A stretch of DNA of 64,000 bases from Undaria pinnatifida (GCA_012845835.1 JABAKD010000028.1:13206717-13270716), one strand, 5' to 3'. Counted from the first letter of the stretch, positions 33,670 through 44,929 are shown. Notes: generated by a model not told the origin, from the letters alone. Numbers and translations: made by a program.

Positions 33670-34220
33670 TCGCGTACTCCACAGCCAAAGTGGTGTTATT
33701 CTGGCAGCCCCCATCCTATTTTCCACCGTGGTCTCCTTCGTCGTTTGCCGCGGACAACGTGTCATATTCTTGCGCGGAGCAGTACATGATAGCCGAAATA
33801 CCAAGCTTTTGCAAGACCATCGAGCAGTGGGGCTCATCATGTCGTCGCTTCGTCCAAGCACACGCAAACGAATCGGTCGAGGCGTGCGCAACTTTGACTC
33901 CGCTGTTGGGGACAGGGAGAAGCAAACCGCCGTGTTATCTGGCACCTACGCCAAATTCACGCAAAATCCAGCCATAAAATAAAATCAACTTTTGAGCTCT
34001 GACAACAAGCTTGTGGCTGAATTCAGTCCTCTGCACCCAGTGTGGGGCATTGGTCTCCGGGCGGGTGGTCCCAGGGCCAACAGCCCATGCCAGGGGAGAG
34101 GAAAAACTTGCTCGGTGAGGCACTTTCTGCCGTTCGCGAAGCTATTCGCGACAATGAGACAGGGTCGGCGCACCCGGCCTCCCCTAGTCGGTTCCGCACC
34201 TGCACTGTGAATGCAAGAAC
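33670..34220 (+). pseudogene. Broken NADAR (YbiA-like) domain in the retroelement
   Basis: Three adjacent reading segments follow the NADAR family order. Segment 1 (33685-33800) has VLFWQPPSYFPPWSPSSF, then VSYSCAEQYMIAE. Segment 2 (about 33800-33979) has QDHRAVGLIMSS, KRIGRGVRNFDSAV, and YAKFTQNPAIK, then a TAA at 33980. The same frame then goes on with LVAEFSPLHPVWGIGLRAGG. Segment 3 (from about 34100) has KNLLGEALSAVREAIRDN. So there is one shift near 33800, one stop at 33980 and one shift near 34105. NADAR proteins act on ADP-ribose- or riboflavin-intermediate-type N-glycosides; EQYM, GRxVxxFD, FxQNP, WGIG and NLLG are typical motifs. It lies between gag and integrase, inside the LTRs. 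The family call is from motif order seen by eye. Confidence 0.7.
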
Positions 34221-34331
34221 CAAGGAATTCCGTCCGCGCCGCAACCGGGCCGTTAACAGCGGCCAGCGCTCGCAAAACTTCCCCTTCGGCGTTTCCGACC
34301 TACTTCTCGGGCGCGTTGGCCCAATAGTAGA

Positions 34332-34946
34332 AGTGGAGTTTTGGAGATAGCTTCTGGCGTCGGCCCTAACCTTGAGCTGTCAGAACGCGGCCCCTGTTTC
34401 GTCAAGGGTACTGTGACGCTGGATGACCTTTTGTTCACTATGAAAATCGCTTATATCAGTCGAGCAACGCTCGACTCGGAGAGGCACTGGACTCCTCTAG
34501 ATTTGGGGACCGGCAGCATTGTTTGGGCTCTCAAACGACTTCGAGGGTACTGTGGGGAACAAAGGTCCGCATATCCTCCGGCCACAAGACACAGGCGAGC
34601 ATTGGCAAAGTGGGGACCCTCAATGCACGAGTCCAGCGGTAGCTTGAGTTCGTCATCGCGTCCGACCGCACACTCGAGTTCCGCAAAGGCAGCACCAACA
34701 GCATCGCCGATTTTTCTGGCCCGTTTTCCAGAGCCTGCTACGCAGTACAACCGCAGTGGCTTGACAAACTTCAACCTCGTGGGGGTGACAAGCCCCAACC
34801 CCTTTGGAGATAGCGGTATCTACCTCCTACGGACCCGCGAGCTACGCGCTCCTTCCTCGCCAATCCCAGGGGTCGACTTGGGTGGACTCGCGCCCTCGCC
34901 GAAAGCACTGTCTTGGGTGGGCTCGTGCCCCACACCGAAAGCATAG
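34332..34946 (+). pseudogene. Polyprotein fragment of unknown role
   Basis: An open frame of about 200 codons directly after the NADAR part, reading LEIASGVGPNLELSERGPC, then LDDLLFTMKIAY and LDLGTGSIVWALKRLRGY. It looks like real former coding sequence and runs into the 36-bp repeats. It could hold a protease remnant, but I see no active-site triad, so no function is given. Confidence 0.4.
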
Positions 34947-35035
34947 CTTTGGGTGGACTCGAACCCCTCGCCGCAAGCACTGTCTTGGGTAGGCTCGTGC
35001 CCCGCATTGAACATGCTGCCTTGGGCGGGCTCCCT
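34880..35035 (+). repeat. 36-bp tandem repeat, four to five units
   Basis: GGGTGGACTCG or GGGTGGGCTCG starts at 34880, 34917, 34952, 34988 and 35024, with spacing of 36 bp (12 codons). It encodes LGGL/SPKA-type repeats. Confidence 0.85.
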
Positions 35036-35599
35036 CTCACCTCTACCGCGTTTCACGATTATCGCACACACGAGCCACGTATAAGGATTGAAAGCTTTTC
35101 TGCTTCCCCGGGGAGTTTCGTTGCTCGTGTTTCTGCCTCCGTCGCCACTACCGAAGGCTGTACCGGCCGCGGGTCGATCTCACCTGACGCTGACACCGTT
35201 TTTGCTTCGGTTTTTGCCATACCCATCGAGGGCGGCACGGGCTCCCAGCCCTGGCTGCAGCGACGCCCATCGCACAGCTGACTTATCTATCCCGGCGTTC
35301 TTTACAGGAGACGGTCCTCGCCGCGATCACCGGTTCAACTGTGTCCGTCTCCGCCATGCTTGGCACTCCAACACCTCCGTCGTCGACGACGCGCCGACGA
35401 ACAGCGACAACAACGGGTAATGCACCCCCGCCGTAGATTATGGATTCGGGCCCGGCGGGGCCCCTCGGCCATCTTCCAGACGAGGTACAACCCCGTCGCG
35501 AGTCCCACCGCCGCGGCCGACCCCGTCGACCGCCGCGACCCCTGCTCTTGCCGACTCGCCGGTCCGCACGGTGCCACTACCGTCCGACCGCGACCACGC

Positions 35600-37551
35600 A
35601 GAGCCTATATGGGAACTCCTCTCTTACGGTACACGCCTTCTCTTGGTGATACGCCGACTGCATATACAAGGTCGGACGCCCTCGGCGACGCTGCTGAGTT
35701 GCGGTTTGCTGATCCCGTCGCGCGTTATTCACATGACGATTGGAAGCGAGAGCAGCACGCTGAGCCGACGCGCCACGCCATGATGAGTTACGTTTCTACC
35801 GGCCGGCCATCGATCCTGCCGCTCGACTTTTTGGCGTGCTACCTCTCGCACAAGCGTCCATCCCTCTCAGACCTCAAGGAGTTGGCGGGCAAGGGTCGAC
35901 TACATGCAACCGATGACGACATCGTCCTACTCGTCCGCAACCCGACACTGCCACCAACAAGGTCTGACAAACCAACTCTGTGGTGCGAGCTGCTTGCTTG
36001 CTAAACGACGAGTCAGTTCGCATCTACGTTACCCTGCTCATGCGCCTTTGGATCATGCAAGCTTGTCACTCGACGGCCTCTTGTCATCTTGGCACCACGC
36101 GCACGTTGTCCATGCTGGAGCGGTTTTACAGGTGGATTGGCGTGAATATGTTCACCCGGTGATGGCTTCGCCACTGCTTGAAGTGCCAGGCGCGGAAAAC
36201 CCCATGGCTGACTGTCCGCTGGCCCATCATCACAATGCCTCTGCCGGAAGGTCCAGGTGCCGCCGTCAGTGTTGGCTACTTCCGCCCCCTTGCAGTCACC
36301 CCACGAGGAAACACCTACATCCTGCTGTTCACCGATCGCTTCAGTCCTCGGGCCGACATATTCTCCGTCACTGCCGCTAAGTTCACCGCGGAGGGTACAG
36401 CCAATATCCTGGTGAACCAATACATCCCCTTGTGGGGGTGCCCGCGCACCATACTCTCGGACAACGGACCCCATTTCTGCTCCAAGCTTTCACAAGCTGT
36501 ATATTAGCTGTTGGGTGTGCACAAGCTTGCTACAAGCTCCTATCATCGCAACTATAACGGGGGCGTTGAGCGGGTAGATCACACTGTGGCCCAAATGCTG
36601 GCTATGGTCGTCAACGAGCGACAGGACGATTGGGACTTGCATCTGCTCCACGTCGAATTCGTTTACAACAATTCAGTCAGCGCGGCGACAGGTCTGGCGC
36701 CTAACGAGGTCTACATGAACAGACTCCCACCACTCCCCCTAACGGTTTTCGACCGCACTGGCGTCGTGGGACACCAGAGTTTGCCCCGTGACCACCTGGC
36801 CTATTGAAAATTGGCCACCGATCGGCAAAAGCGCGCAAAAGACATTGTCCGCGCACACCACGCCCTCACCGTTTCTCGTTTTAACTACATAAACTCCGCC
36901 CTCGCCGACGCACTGCGTCCAGCACTAAACGTCGCTACGGATGGTTGGGCATGGGTGTACGATTCTGCCTATACCATCCGCCAGGGTGTGCAGGCGAACA
37001 CCGACGCCAAGGTACTCAAGGCCAAACTCGCGCTTAACTGGACGGGCCCGTACAAAATTCTGGCAGTCGGTCCCAGCTCCGCCGCCGAGACCCCGGACAG
37101 TTCGCCGCTGGGGAGCAACCTCCTCTATTTGGATCTCCCTTCCGACCTGCCTGGTTCGGACGCTCGTTGGCGTGTGGCCATTGAACGCTTCAAACCCTGC
37201 GCCAACCCCCACGACAGGGAGGACATGCCCAAATACCTACCGGCGGGGTTGACACAGTACGTGCTCAACAACTTTTCCAAGACGTCCCCGCCGTACCACG
37301 TCACTCAAGACGACGTTTCGACTCCCCTCCAACGGCTGGAGTGGAGCAGATCACTGGTCATCACTCGGTACGGGGGCGAGGTGGCGTCTTCGCGGTGCTA
37401 TACAAGACGCATTGGGTGGGAATCTCCCACATCTTACGTTATTGGGCCGGAACCCCGGACAAGCACCGCCAAACCAACCGCCTCCACCGCCGAATGCGGA
37501 TCGGGGCGGTACAGCGTGAGCTCTCCCGCAACAACGGAGAACGTTTCCTAG
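35600..37551 (+). pseudogene. Ty3-like integrase
   Basis: A pre-integrase stretch (35608-36003) has RPSILPLDFLACYL. After a shift near 35990 the main frame holds the zinc-binding part: CHSTASCHLGTTRT, then CLKCQARK. The core follows: NTYILLFTDRFSPRADIF, then LSDNGPHF (second acidic residue) and NGGVERVDHT (Glu). The first catalytic Asp is lost: the frame reads VGYFRPL at 36271-36291, where the family has an Asp at the second position. In-frame stops are at 36160, 36505 and 36805. A C-terminal DNA-binding-like part (LNWTGPYKILAVGP, WRVAIERFKPC) continues to 37250. The protein would insert element cDNA, but this copy cannot. Confidence 0.85.
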
Positions 37552-37861
37552 CGCCGGGCTACGCCTGTGTTCCCCGCGCCGATTAGCTCCGTCGCTACCA
37601 CGACACAGTACTCCCTAAGGGAGCCCACTTTGGTACAAGGGAGACGATGGGTTATGGTGGCTTGGACAAATCAGCGCGAGCATTACCGAGGACAAGGTAT
37701 ACCTGGTCCGCTTTCTGGACGACCCGGGACCGATTAAACTTCCTCTTTCTCCGGCGCGCTACACGATTCTGACGGGAGCCGTACGAGGCTCTTGGTGCTT
37801 GCAACTTCACATCGCCAGTGCGTTCCCTCGGGGAATCCAACGTAACGTAGACGAATCTTGA
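37341..37861 (+). pseudogene. Chromodomain and Tudor-like tail of the polyprotein
   Basis: In the frame 37341-37586 the sequence GGVFAVLYKTHWVG, then SHILRYWAGTP, fits a chromodomain, which in chromovirus-type Ty3 elements steers integration to marked chromatin. After a stop or shift near 37587-37625, another frame reads LWYKGDDGLWWLGQISAS, VYLVRFLDDPGPIKLPL and ARYTILTGAVRGSWCLQ, ending at TGA 37859. The pattern of aromatic residues and VRFLDDPG resembles Tudor/SH3-like chromatin readers. The chromodomain call is fairly safe; the Tudor-like call is a pattern judgement. Confidence 0.6.
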
Positions 37862-38697
37862 GGCTCGGCCATGGTCAGTTGGCTTTCAAGCCGCTACCGC
37901 TCCTCGATATGTCTTCATTTTTTAGAGTTATGAGGTTTGAGCCTTTGTCTTTGGGTTGTTCGTAGTGTCCCGAGGGCCTCTGTCGAGTTTTGGGGCGGTT
38001 CTTTCCATATTTTTTCTTCTGTCCTGCCGAACCCCCTGCTCAGTGCCGGTCCAGGGGTCGGGTAAAACGCCGCTACCTGAGGCGCAGGGCTGTCGCTTTT
38101 CGTCATTGTTCAATTTCGCCCTGCCGAAGCCCTCCCCAGCCCAGAGCCGTGGGGCGACCAGGGTACCCTGTTCACGCGTAACGTGGTACAGGGCTATGTA
38201 TGGGTCTGTGTGTCATCTTTTATCTTTCATGTGTTGTATTTGTTCTACTTTGTTTTTCTCGTCTAAACACTTCCTCCCCTTGCGGGGCTGAAAGGTGTTG
38301 CCACCTTCCATCCCGGGTTTTTGTCGTTTCCTCGTCTAACCCCCCGCCTTGCCGATGGCCCGCGGGAGGTTTTTCGCATCACTTCTGTTTTGTGTTAGCG
38401 CCTGTGTTCTCCTCCATATCGACGAGGGCTCGCCTCGCCATAGTACATTTTCTGTGGTTGGTTTGCCGTAGAGCCTTTCCTGCCCCCACCGCCACACCGG
38501 CGGCATGCGGCAAATTTTACAGTCTTTTCTGCCCCCCCCGCCACACCGGCGGCATGCGGCAGGTTTTTCATGAGTAACTATTGCCTTGTTGAAGAGTCTG
38601 CGTTTCTTTCTACAGCTTTTCTTCGCGTGTTCCTGGCTCCATAGCCAGACGTTTAGAGGTGTGGGAGTGGGTTTTGAGGAGTCGCATCTTCGACTCA
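37862..38697 (+). other. 3' untranslated part of the Ty3-like element
   Basis: No coding. A duplicated block CCGCCACACCGGCGGCATGC occurs at about 38487 and 38538 and is a local palindrome (GCCGCC/GGCGGC type). A purine-rich stretch GAGGTGTGGGAGTGGG near 38655-38670 may be a polypurine tract, about 25 bp before the LTR. Confidence 0.5.
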
Positions 38698-39048
38698 TGG
38701 TCTAGTTCGTAGAACCGGAGTTTCCCCTAATCTCCCATATTTCTGCATATATATTATGCGACTCATCAGGGTGGACTAGTGTTATGGTACGGCCTCGAAA
38801 GGCCTCTAATTATCCGAATTTGAGATCATTTGGATTGGTTTCGTATGATAAGGCTGACGGTTTATATTCAGGAAAGTTAGGAATTAGATCGGAGGCACGT
38901 GCCTCCGATCTCAGAAGCTATCCCGGGCTCTGGTGAAAACGAATAAAGCTACATCTCTACGAAGGAACGAAAGTGGGTACTCTCCGAGGACCCGCTCAAT
39001 TGGCTGACCTGCAGGGGGTACTCTGTGCCCTCCACCTTTAACTTCACA
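38698..39048 (+). repeat. 3' LTR of the Ty3-like element
   Basis: 351 bp from TGGTCTAGTTCG to CACCTTTAACTTCACA. It has the same 26-bp palindrome at 38886-38911. It is longer than the 5' copy because the latter has an internal deletion; elsewhere the two are very alike. Confidence 0.85.
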
Positions 39049-39049
39049 C

Positions 39050-39625
39050 TGGCTTGTTTTGCTGCCAGTACGCTAGCATTTCACTTCCTCTACCTTGATG
39101 AAATGCGACTGCTTGGTGCACTCAGACAGTTGGTAGCTCCTTTATTTCTCTCCCCACCGACCTTATGCCGGTGAAGCTTCGTCTTTTTCGTGGTGTTTTA
39201 TTAGTTTTTGTCCGCGACACAGCAGTTATCTTCTTCGTGTTGTTTTGTCTGTGCAATAGGTATTTGTTCCTCTTAAGAACGTATGTATTGTGTTCTTCTT
39301 GCAGCCTTTCCTTTCCGATCTTTTTGCATCACATTCTTCAGAACACCTGTCGTTTGTTTTGCTTCGTTTTTAATTTTTTGATTTTGTCATTTTTCTCATT
39401 GTTTTCTGTATGGTCTAGTCTACTTGTTTTCTTGCTCTTTCGTGCCCGGTACGCTTGCATTTCACTTGCGTTACCTTGATGAATTGGGATTGTTTGGTTT
39501 ACTCTGTTTTACAGTCTGTGACCACATAATTTGTTCATCTCTACGATGAAAAATCAGCACGCGGACGCTGGATGTATTGTTGATGATGTCGTTGGGAAGA
39601 GCGCTTTAATGTGAGGACAACACAC
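39050..39625 (+). repeat. Family IV copy, T-rich
   Basis: Starts immediately after the LTR. It holds GCATTTCACTT twice (about 39077 and 39459), a T-rich middle, and the GTCTGTGACCACATA...GATGATGTCGTTGGG block shared with 24725-24850 (reversed) and 17340-17460. Confidence 0.7.
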
Positions 39626-39661
39626 ACTATTGATACATACAGCAGTCTGTGACTGACCACG

Positions 39662-39805
39662 AAATTAGAGTCGCCGACCTGTATCCTTAATCAGAACACA
39701 CAACCCGTCATATGCGCGATCGGAGTATCACACATAGCTTGCAAAGATGAGTGTCGACAAAATATTCGATCTCACAGATGGAGTGTATCGTAATTTTTAT
39801 AATAA
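39662..39805 (-). repeat. Family I terminal fragment
   Basis: Reverse end of an arm: GAGTCGCCGACCTGTATCC, CACACAACCCGTCATA, and CTCACAGATGGAGTGTAT at the terminus. Confidence 0.7.
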
Positions 39806-39924
39806 TTTGTATCCCTCTAGGATGAAGGGGCAGCACGAATACTAAGGCTAATTCTTATAGAGTCGGATTTGTCAGTCGAAAACGGCCTTTTTCGACTGAC
39901 AGAAGCCCAAATCGGGCTTTCTTA

Positions 39925-41451
39925 GGCCATTTCTTATGCAGTCGTCGGATTCCGCCAGTCGAAAACGGCCCTTTTCGGCTGGACTTTTTTTCGACTGGAT
40001 TCTTCTGGTCCTTCTTCTTATCGTCAGTCGAGTTGGTTTTATTGTTCTTGTGCTCTTCCTAGAGGCGGTTGGTGTGAGGGAGTACTGCTGTACAGCAGGC
40101 GAAATCGGTTGGCAGCTGTGCTTCGCGCTGTCTCCGCGAGCAACGGCTCGACGAACCTTCGTACCAGCGAGTTGGTGGCTTTGGGCTTCACCGAAAGCCG
40201 CCAACGCTACGTTCGTGGAGTTGCACTCAGCCGAGAGCCGTTAAAGCTACAGCAGGCGCAGCCGTTGTTGGCAGCATGGGATCGCTACCGCGTGCTGCTG
40301 CCGTCGTGTGATACACGCTGCTGGCCAGCGGAACTAGGAATGCGCCACGCTGAGTTGCTGCGAAAAGCAACATCAGGGATAGCCAAGCCAGCGTCAGCGC
40401 CTTGTATGATACTGCAGTGTGGTACTTGGTATGGGTGTGTGGCCGTGTGGCCGTGTGGGTGTGTGTTTGGTGGTGGGATGGGCGATGCGATCAGCTGAAA
40501 AAACTCGTGAAAAACTTTTTCGACTGAGTTTTTCGACGACTGGAGGATCCAGTCGAAAAGGTCGAGTTTTCGACTGGATCCGCTAGTCGGGATTCTCAGT
40601 CGAAAAAAGTTGAGTCAAAAAAGCCCTTTTTTAGCGACTGCGTAAGAAAGCCCGATTTGGGCTTCAGTCTAAAAATACTGTTTTCGACTGACAAATCCGA
40701 CCGCATAAGAAACGGCCTTACGCAGTCGCAAAAAGGCTTTTTCGACTCAGCTTTTTTCGACTGAGAATTCCGACTGGCGGATCCAGTCGAAAAACTCGAC
40801 CTTTTTTCCAGTCGAAAAACTCGACCTTTTCGACTGGATCCTCAAGCCGAAAAACTCAGTCGAAAAAGTTTTACACGTGTTTTTTGAACCGACCGCATCG
40901 CTCATCCCACCACCAAACACACACCCACACGGTCACACGGCCTCACACCCATACCAAGTACCACACTGCAGTATCTTACAAGGCGCTGACGCTGGCTTGG
41001 CTATCTCTGATGTTGCTTTTCGCAGCAACCAGCGTGGCGAATTCCTAGTTTTGCTGGCCAGCAGCGTGTATCACACGACGGCAGCAGCGCGTGGTATTGA
41101 TCCCATGCTGCCAACAACGGCTGCGCCTGCTGTAGCTTTGGCAGCTCTCGGCTGAGTGCAACTCCACGAACGTAGCTTTGGCGGCTTTCGGCTAAGCCCA
41201 AAGCCACCAACTCGCTGGTACGAAGGTTCGTCGAGCCGCTGCTCGCGGAGACAGCGCGAAGCACAGCTGCCTACCGATTTCGCCTGCTGTACAGCAGTAG
41301 TAGTAGTACTCCCTCACACCAACCGCCTCTAGGAAGAGCACAAAAACTACAAAAAAAAGCAACTCGACTGACGATAAGAAGAAGGACCAGAAGAGTCCAG
41401 TCGAAAAGGGCCGTTTTCGACTGGCGGAATCCGACTGCATAAGAAATGGCC
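39925..41451. mobile_element. Fold-back (long-TIR) element, copy B
   Basis: 1.53 kb with the same ends as copy A (GGCCATTTCTTATGCAGTCG and its complement), arms at about 39925-40500 and 40880-41451, and AGTCGAAAA palindromes in the centre. The outer bases are T-TA before and TA-A after, compatible with a TA or TTA/TAA target. A half module of the central palindrome lies just to the left (39855-39920). Confidence 0.8.
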
Positions 41452-41705
41452 TAATAAGTGTATTATTGGTATCGTTGGGTAGCAAGAACATGATAAAATA
41501 TGATCTACGACCTGGTACATGTAGTAACTGCTGTTCCAGAAATGCAGTCAGTCGTACCTACCTACAGAACAAGGTAGAAAGCTAAATACCAGGTATACCA
41601 GTGCGCATTACACGAGATTATTGAAAGATAAGAGACAAAACTTCGATTTCACAGATAAAGAGTAATTTTATTTCCATAATAAAGACAGGCGAGAATGAAC
41701 AATAT

Positions 41706-41793
41706 GTTGGTGATATAGAGTCTAGACGTACTACCCATTGGCCCACGTAGTCACGTGACTGCGCGGGCCAGTGGGTCGTGCTATATAACCAAC
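41706..41793. repeat. 88-bp imperfect palindrome
   Basis: The left part GTTGGTGATATAG mirrors CTATATAACCAAC on the right, and CCCATTGGCCC mirrors GGGCCAGTGGG. The centre is AGTCACGTGACT. It looks like a small MITE or a fold-back remnant. Confidence 0.6.
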
Positions 41794-41884
41794 AAAATAT
41801 GTGTTTGGGAGTCCGCCAATTGACCCTCACCGACTTCGTGAAAGGGATCTCCGGGGCTCTCAGCTTGGGCCAGTGGGTAGTGCT

Positions 41885-44172
41885 ATATTATAAAAATTAA
41901 AATACACTCCAGCTGTGAGATCGAAGATTTCGTCGAAACTCATCTTTGCAAGCTGTGTGTGATACTCCGATCGCGCGCATTACGAGTTGTGTGTCCTCAC
42001 TAAGGAAATAGGTCGGCGACTCCCCTTACAACTACAGTGTAGCTATCAGGGTCAACAGGATGATTTTAGTCAGTCTGTGCGCGGAAACTATAAAACCCGT
42101 TTCTGAGGGGGACAAAATCTGACAGCTGTGAAGGGAAAAGGGGGCCTGGTTTTGATCAAAAGCGAGCGGGTTTGGAGGGGAGCGGGGGGGGGAAGGGAAG
42201 GGGCAATTTGTGCATGTAAGCTATAAATCCTTTCGAGGGGATAAATCTGACCGTTTTGGCATCAGTATATTATTGGGGGCGGGGGGGGGGGGGGGGGGGG
42301 TTGGGCGGGCGGGGGGGGTTTGGGCGGGCGGGGCAGCTCAATATGTGCCTGGAAACTATACATTTTTTTGAGGGGATAAATGTGACAGTTTTGGAAATAA
42401 TACATCAGTTTATCATGTACATCCTGGGGTAAGTCGTACAATCAGTGAGTAAAGAGAGGGTGGAGTGTTCGAGGGGGTGGGGTTGGGATGGGTTGGGGGG
42501 GGAGGGTGGGGGGTGGGGGGGGGGTGGGGGGGCGTGGTGGGGGGGCGGGGGGGGGCGGGAAAGGGCTTTAGGTGAGGGGTTTGTTATACGTGTGGTGCTA
42601 GGTCTAGGCGATGGTGCGGGTGATGGGGAAGAAGGGGGCGTTCGAGGCGGGGGGGGGGGGGGGAACACAGCGGCATGGATGGCTCTCGAAAGATAATGAG
42701 GTGATATCCTGTGCGTGAAGTGTTTATTAATGTGGCGGATTTCGATATTTGGTGGGGCGTTTGAGTAAGAGAGAGGAAGAGGGGGGGGGGGGGGAGAGAT
42801 TTTTAGGAGGTTTAGGTCACAAATAATATTCAAATACACTTCGACTGTGAGATCAAAGATATGTAGCAGCTTGTTATACGCGTGGTGCTAGGTCTAGGCG
42901 ATCGTGCAGGTGGTCGGGAAAGAGGGGGCGTTGGAGGGGGGGGGGGGGGAGGGGGGGGGGGGGGGGGGGGGACACAGCGGCATGGATGGCTCTCGAAAGA
43001 TAATGAGGTGATATCCTGTGCGTGAAGTGTTTATTAATGTGGCGGATTTCGATATTTGGTGGGGCGTTTGAGTAAGGGAGAGCAAGAGGGGGGGGGGGGG
43101 GGGGGGGGGGGATTTTTTAGGAGGTTTAGGTCACAAATAATTTTCAAATACACTTCGGCTGTGAGATCAAAGATATGTAGCAGCTTGTTATACGCGTGGT
43201 GCTAGGTCTAGGCGATCGTGCAGGTGGTCGGGAAAGAGGGGGCGTTGGAGGGGGGGGCGGGGGGGGGGGGGGGGGGATAATTGAAACCTTCGTCATGGAT
43301 GGTCAGAAAGATAATGACGTGGTATCAACTGCGTATAGGTGGTTTATTACTCAGGCCGATTTGATTGTGAGTGGGGCGTTTGGACAGACTAGGCGGAAGG
43401 GGGGGTGGGGGGGGTGGGGGGGGGGGGGATCGGGGGACGGAGGGGCGGGGGGGGGGGGAAGGGGTGCGGGGTTTGTTATGAAAAAGAGGTCAGTGGAGGG
43501 GGAGGGGAGGGGGGGGGGGGGGGGCGGGACATTTCAATATNNNNNNNNNNNNNNNNNNNNNNNNNNNNNNNNNNNNNNNNNNNNNNNNNNNNNNNNNNNN
43601 NNNNNNNNNNNNNNNNNNNNNNNNNNNNNNNNNNNNNNNNNNNNNNNNNNNNNNNNNNNNNNNNNNNNNNNNNNNNNNNNNNNNNNNNNNNNNNNNNNNN
43701 NNNNNNNNNNNNNNNNNNNNNNNNNNNNNNNNNNNNNNNNNNNNNNNNNNNNNNNNNNNNNNNNNNNNNNNNNNNNNNNNNNNNNNNNNNNNNNNNNNNN
43801 NNNNNNNNNNNNNNNNNNNNNNNNNNNNNNNNNNNNNNNNNNNNNNNNNNNNNNNNNNNNNNNNNNNNNNNNNNNNNNNNNNNNNNNNNNNNNNNNNNNN
43901 NNNNNNNNNNNNNNNNNNNNNNNNNNNNNNNNNNNNNNNNNNNNNNNNNNNNNNNNNNNNNNNNNNNNNNNNNNNNNNNNNNNNNNNNNNNNNNNNNNNN
44001 NNNNNNNNNNNNNNNNNNNNNNNNNNNNNNNNNNNNNNNNCCCCCCCCCCCCCCCCGCCCCCCGCCCCCCGCCTCGAACGCCTCCTTCTTCCCATCACCC
44101 GCACCATCGCCTAGACCTAGCACCACACGTATAACAAACCCCTCACCTAAAGCCCTTCCTTCACCCCCACCT

Positions 44173-44207
<35 letters not shown>

Positions 44208-44915
44208 CCCCGCCCCCGCCCCCACCCCCCACCTCCCCCCCAACCCATCCCAACCCCACCCCCTCGAACACTCCACCCTCTCTTTACTCACTGATTGTAC
44301 GACTTACCCCAGGATATACATGATAAACTGATGTATTATTTCCAAAACCGTCGCATTTATCCCCTCAAAATGTATAGTTTCCAGGCACATATTGAGCTGC
44401 CCCCCCCCGCCCCCCCCCCCCCCCCGCCCCAACCCCCCCCCCCCCCCCCCCCGCCCCCAATAATATACTGGTGCCAAAACCGTCAGATTTATCCCCTCGA
44501 AAGGATTTACAGCTTACATGCACAAGTTGCCCCCTCCCCCCCCCCCCCCTCCAAACCCGCTCGCTTTTGATCATAACCAGGCCCCCACGTCCTTCAAAAC
44601 TCCGCCCCACCCCCCTCACCGGTTATTCGACTTACAAGATTCACTTGATAAAAGGATACATTTCCCTTCACAGCTGTCAGGTTTTGCCCCCCTCAGAAAC
44701 GGGTTTTATAGTTTCCGCGCACAGACTGACTAAAATCATCCTGTTGACCCTGATAGCTACACTGTAGTTGTAAGGGGAGACGCCGACCTATATCCTTAAT
44801 GAGGACACACAACTCGTAATGCGCGCGATCGGAGTATCACACACAGCTTGCAAAGATGAGTTTCGACGAAATCTTCGATCTCACAGCTGGAGTGTATTTT
44901 CATTTTTTATAATAA
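41885..44915. repeat. Large family I palindrome
   Basis: The forward arm starts with the family terminus near 41904 and the reverse arm ends with it near 44890; the outer 300 bp match closely in reverse. Both arms contain nested partial units with G- or C-only tracts. The CTAGGTCTAGGCGAT block recurs at about 42600, 42890 and 43203 in the left arm. The centre is not sequenced (43541-44040). Confidence 0.75.
43541..44040. other. Assembly gap, 500 N
   Basis: Exactly 500 N between a poly-G arm and a poly-C arm. The round number suggests a placeholder, so the real distance is unknown. Confidence 0.99.
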
Positions 44916-44929
44916 TATCCCCTCCTTTT

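Larger units (their letters stand above)
26414..39048 (+). mobile_element. Ty3-like LTR retroelement, 12.6 kb, defective
   Basis: Bounded by direct LTRs at 26414-26690 and 38698-39048. Order inside: a leader with minisatellites (to 29.7 kb), gag, a broken NADAR domain, repeat-bearing linker, integrase, chromodomain, a Tudor-like tail, and a spacer before the 3' LTR. I find no reverse transcriptase or RNase H core between about 34.9 and 35.6 kb. Many stops and shifts show it is not producing a full polyprotein. A target-site duplication is not evident at the flanks (TTTCA against CTGGC). Confidence 0.85.

Noticed and set aside
34332-34946. Retropepsin of the 12.6-kb element
   Set aside because: Expected nearby by gene order, but no D-S/T-G with the right surroundings was found.
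26414-39048. Target-site duplication of the 12.6-kb Ty3-like element
   Set aside because: Flanking bases TTTCA and CTGGC do not match; one end may be eroded or the borders misplaced by a few bases.
43196-44331. Long frames of 205-312 codons across the gap
   Set aside because: They consist of the 500 N plus Gly or Pro runs from poly-G/poly-C.
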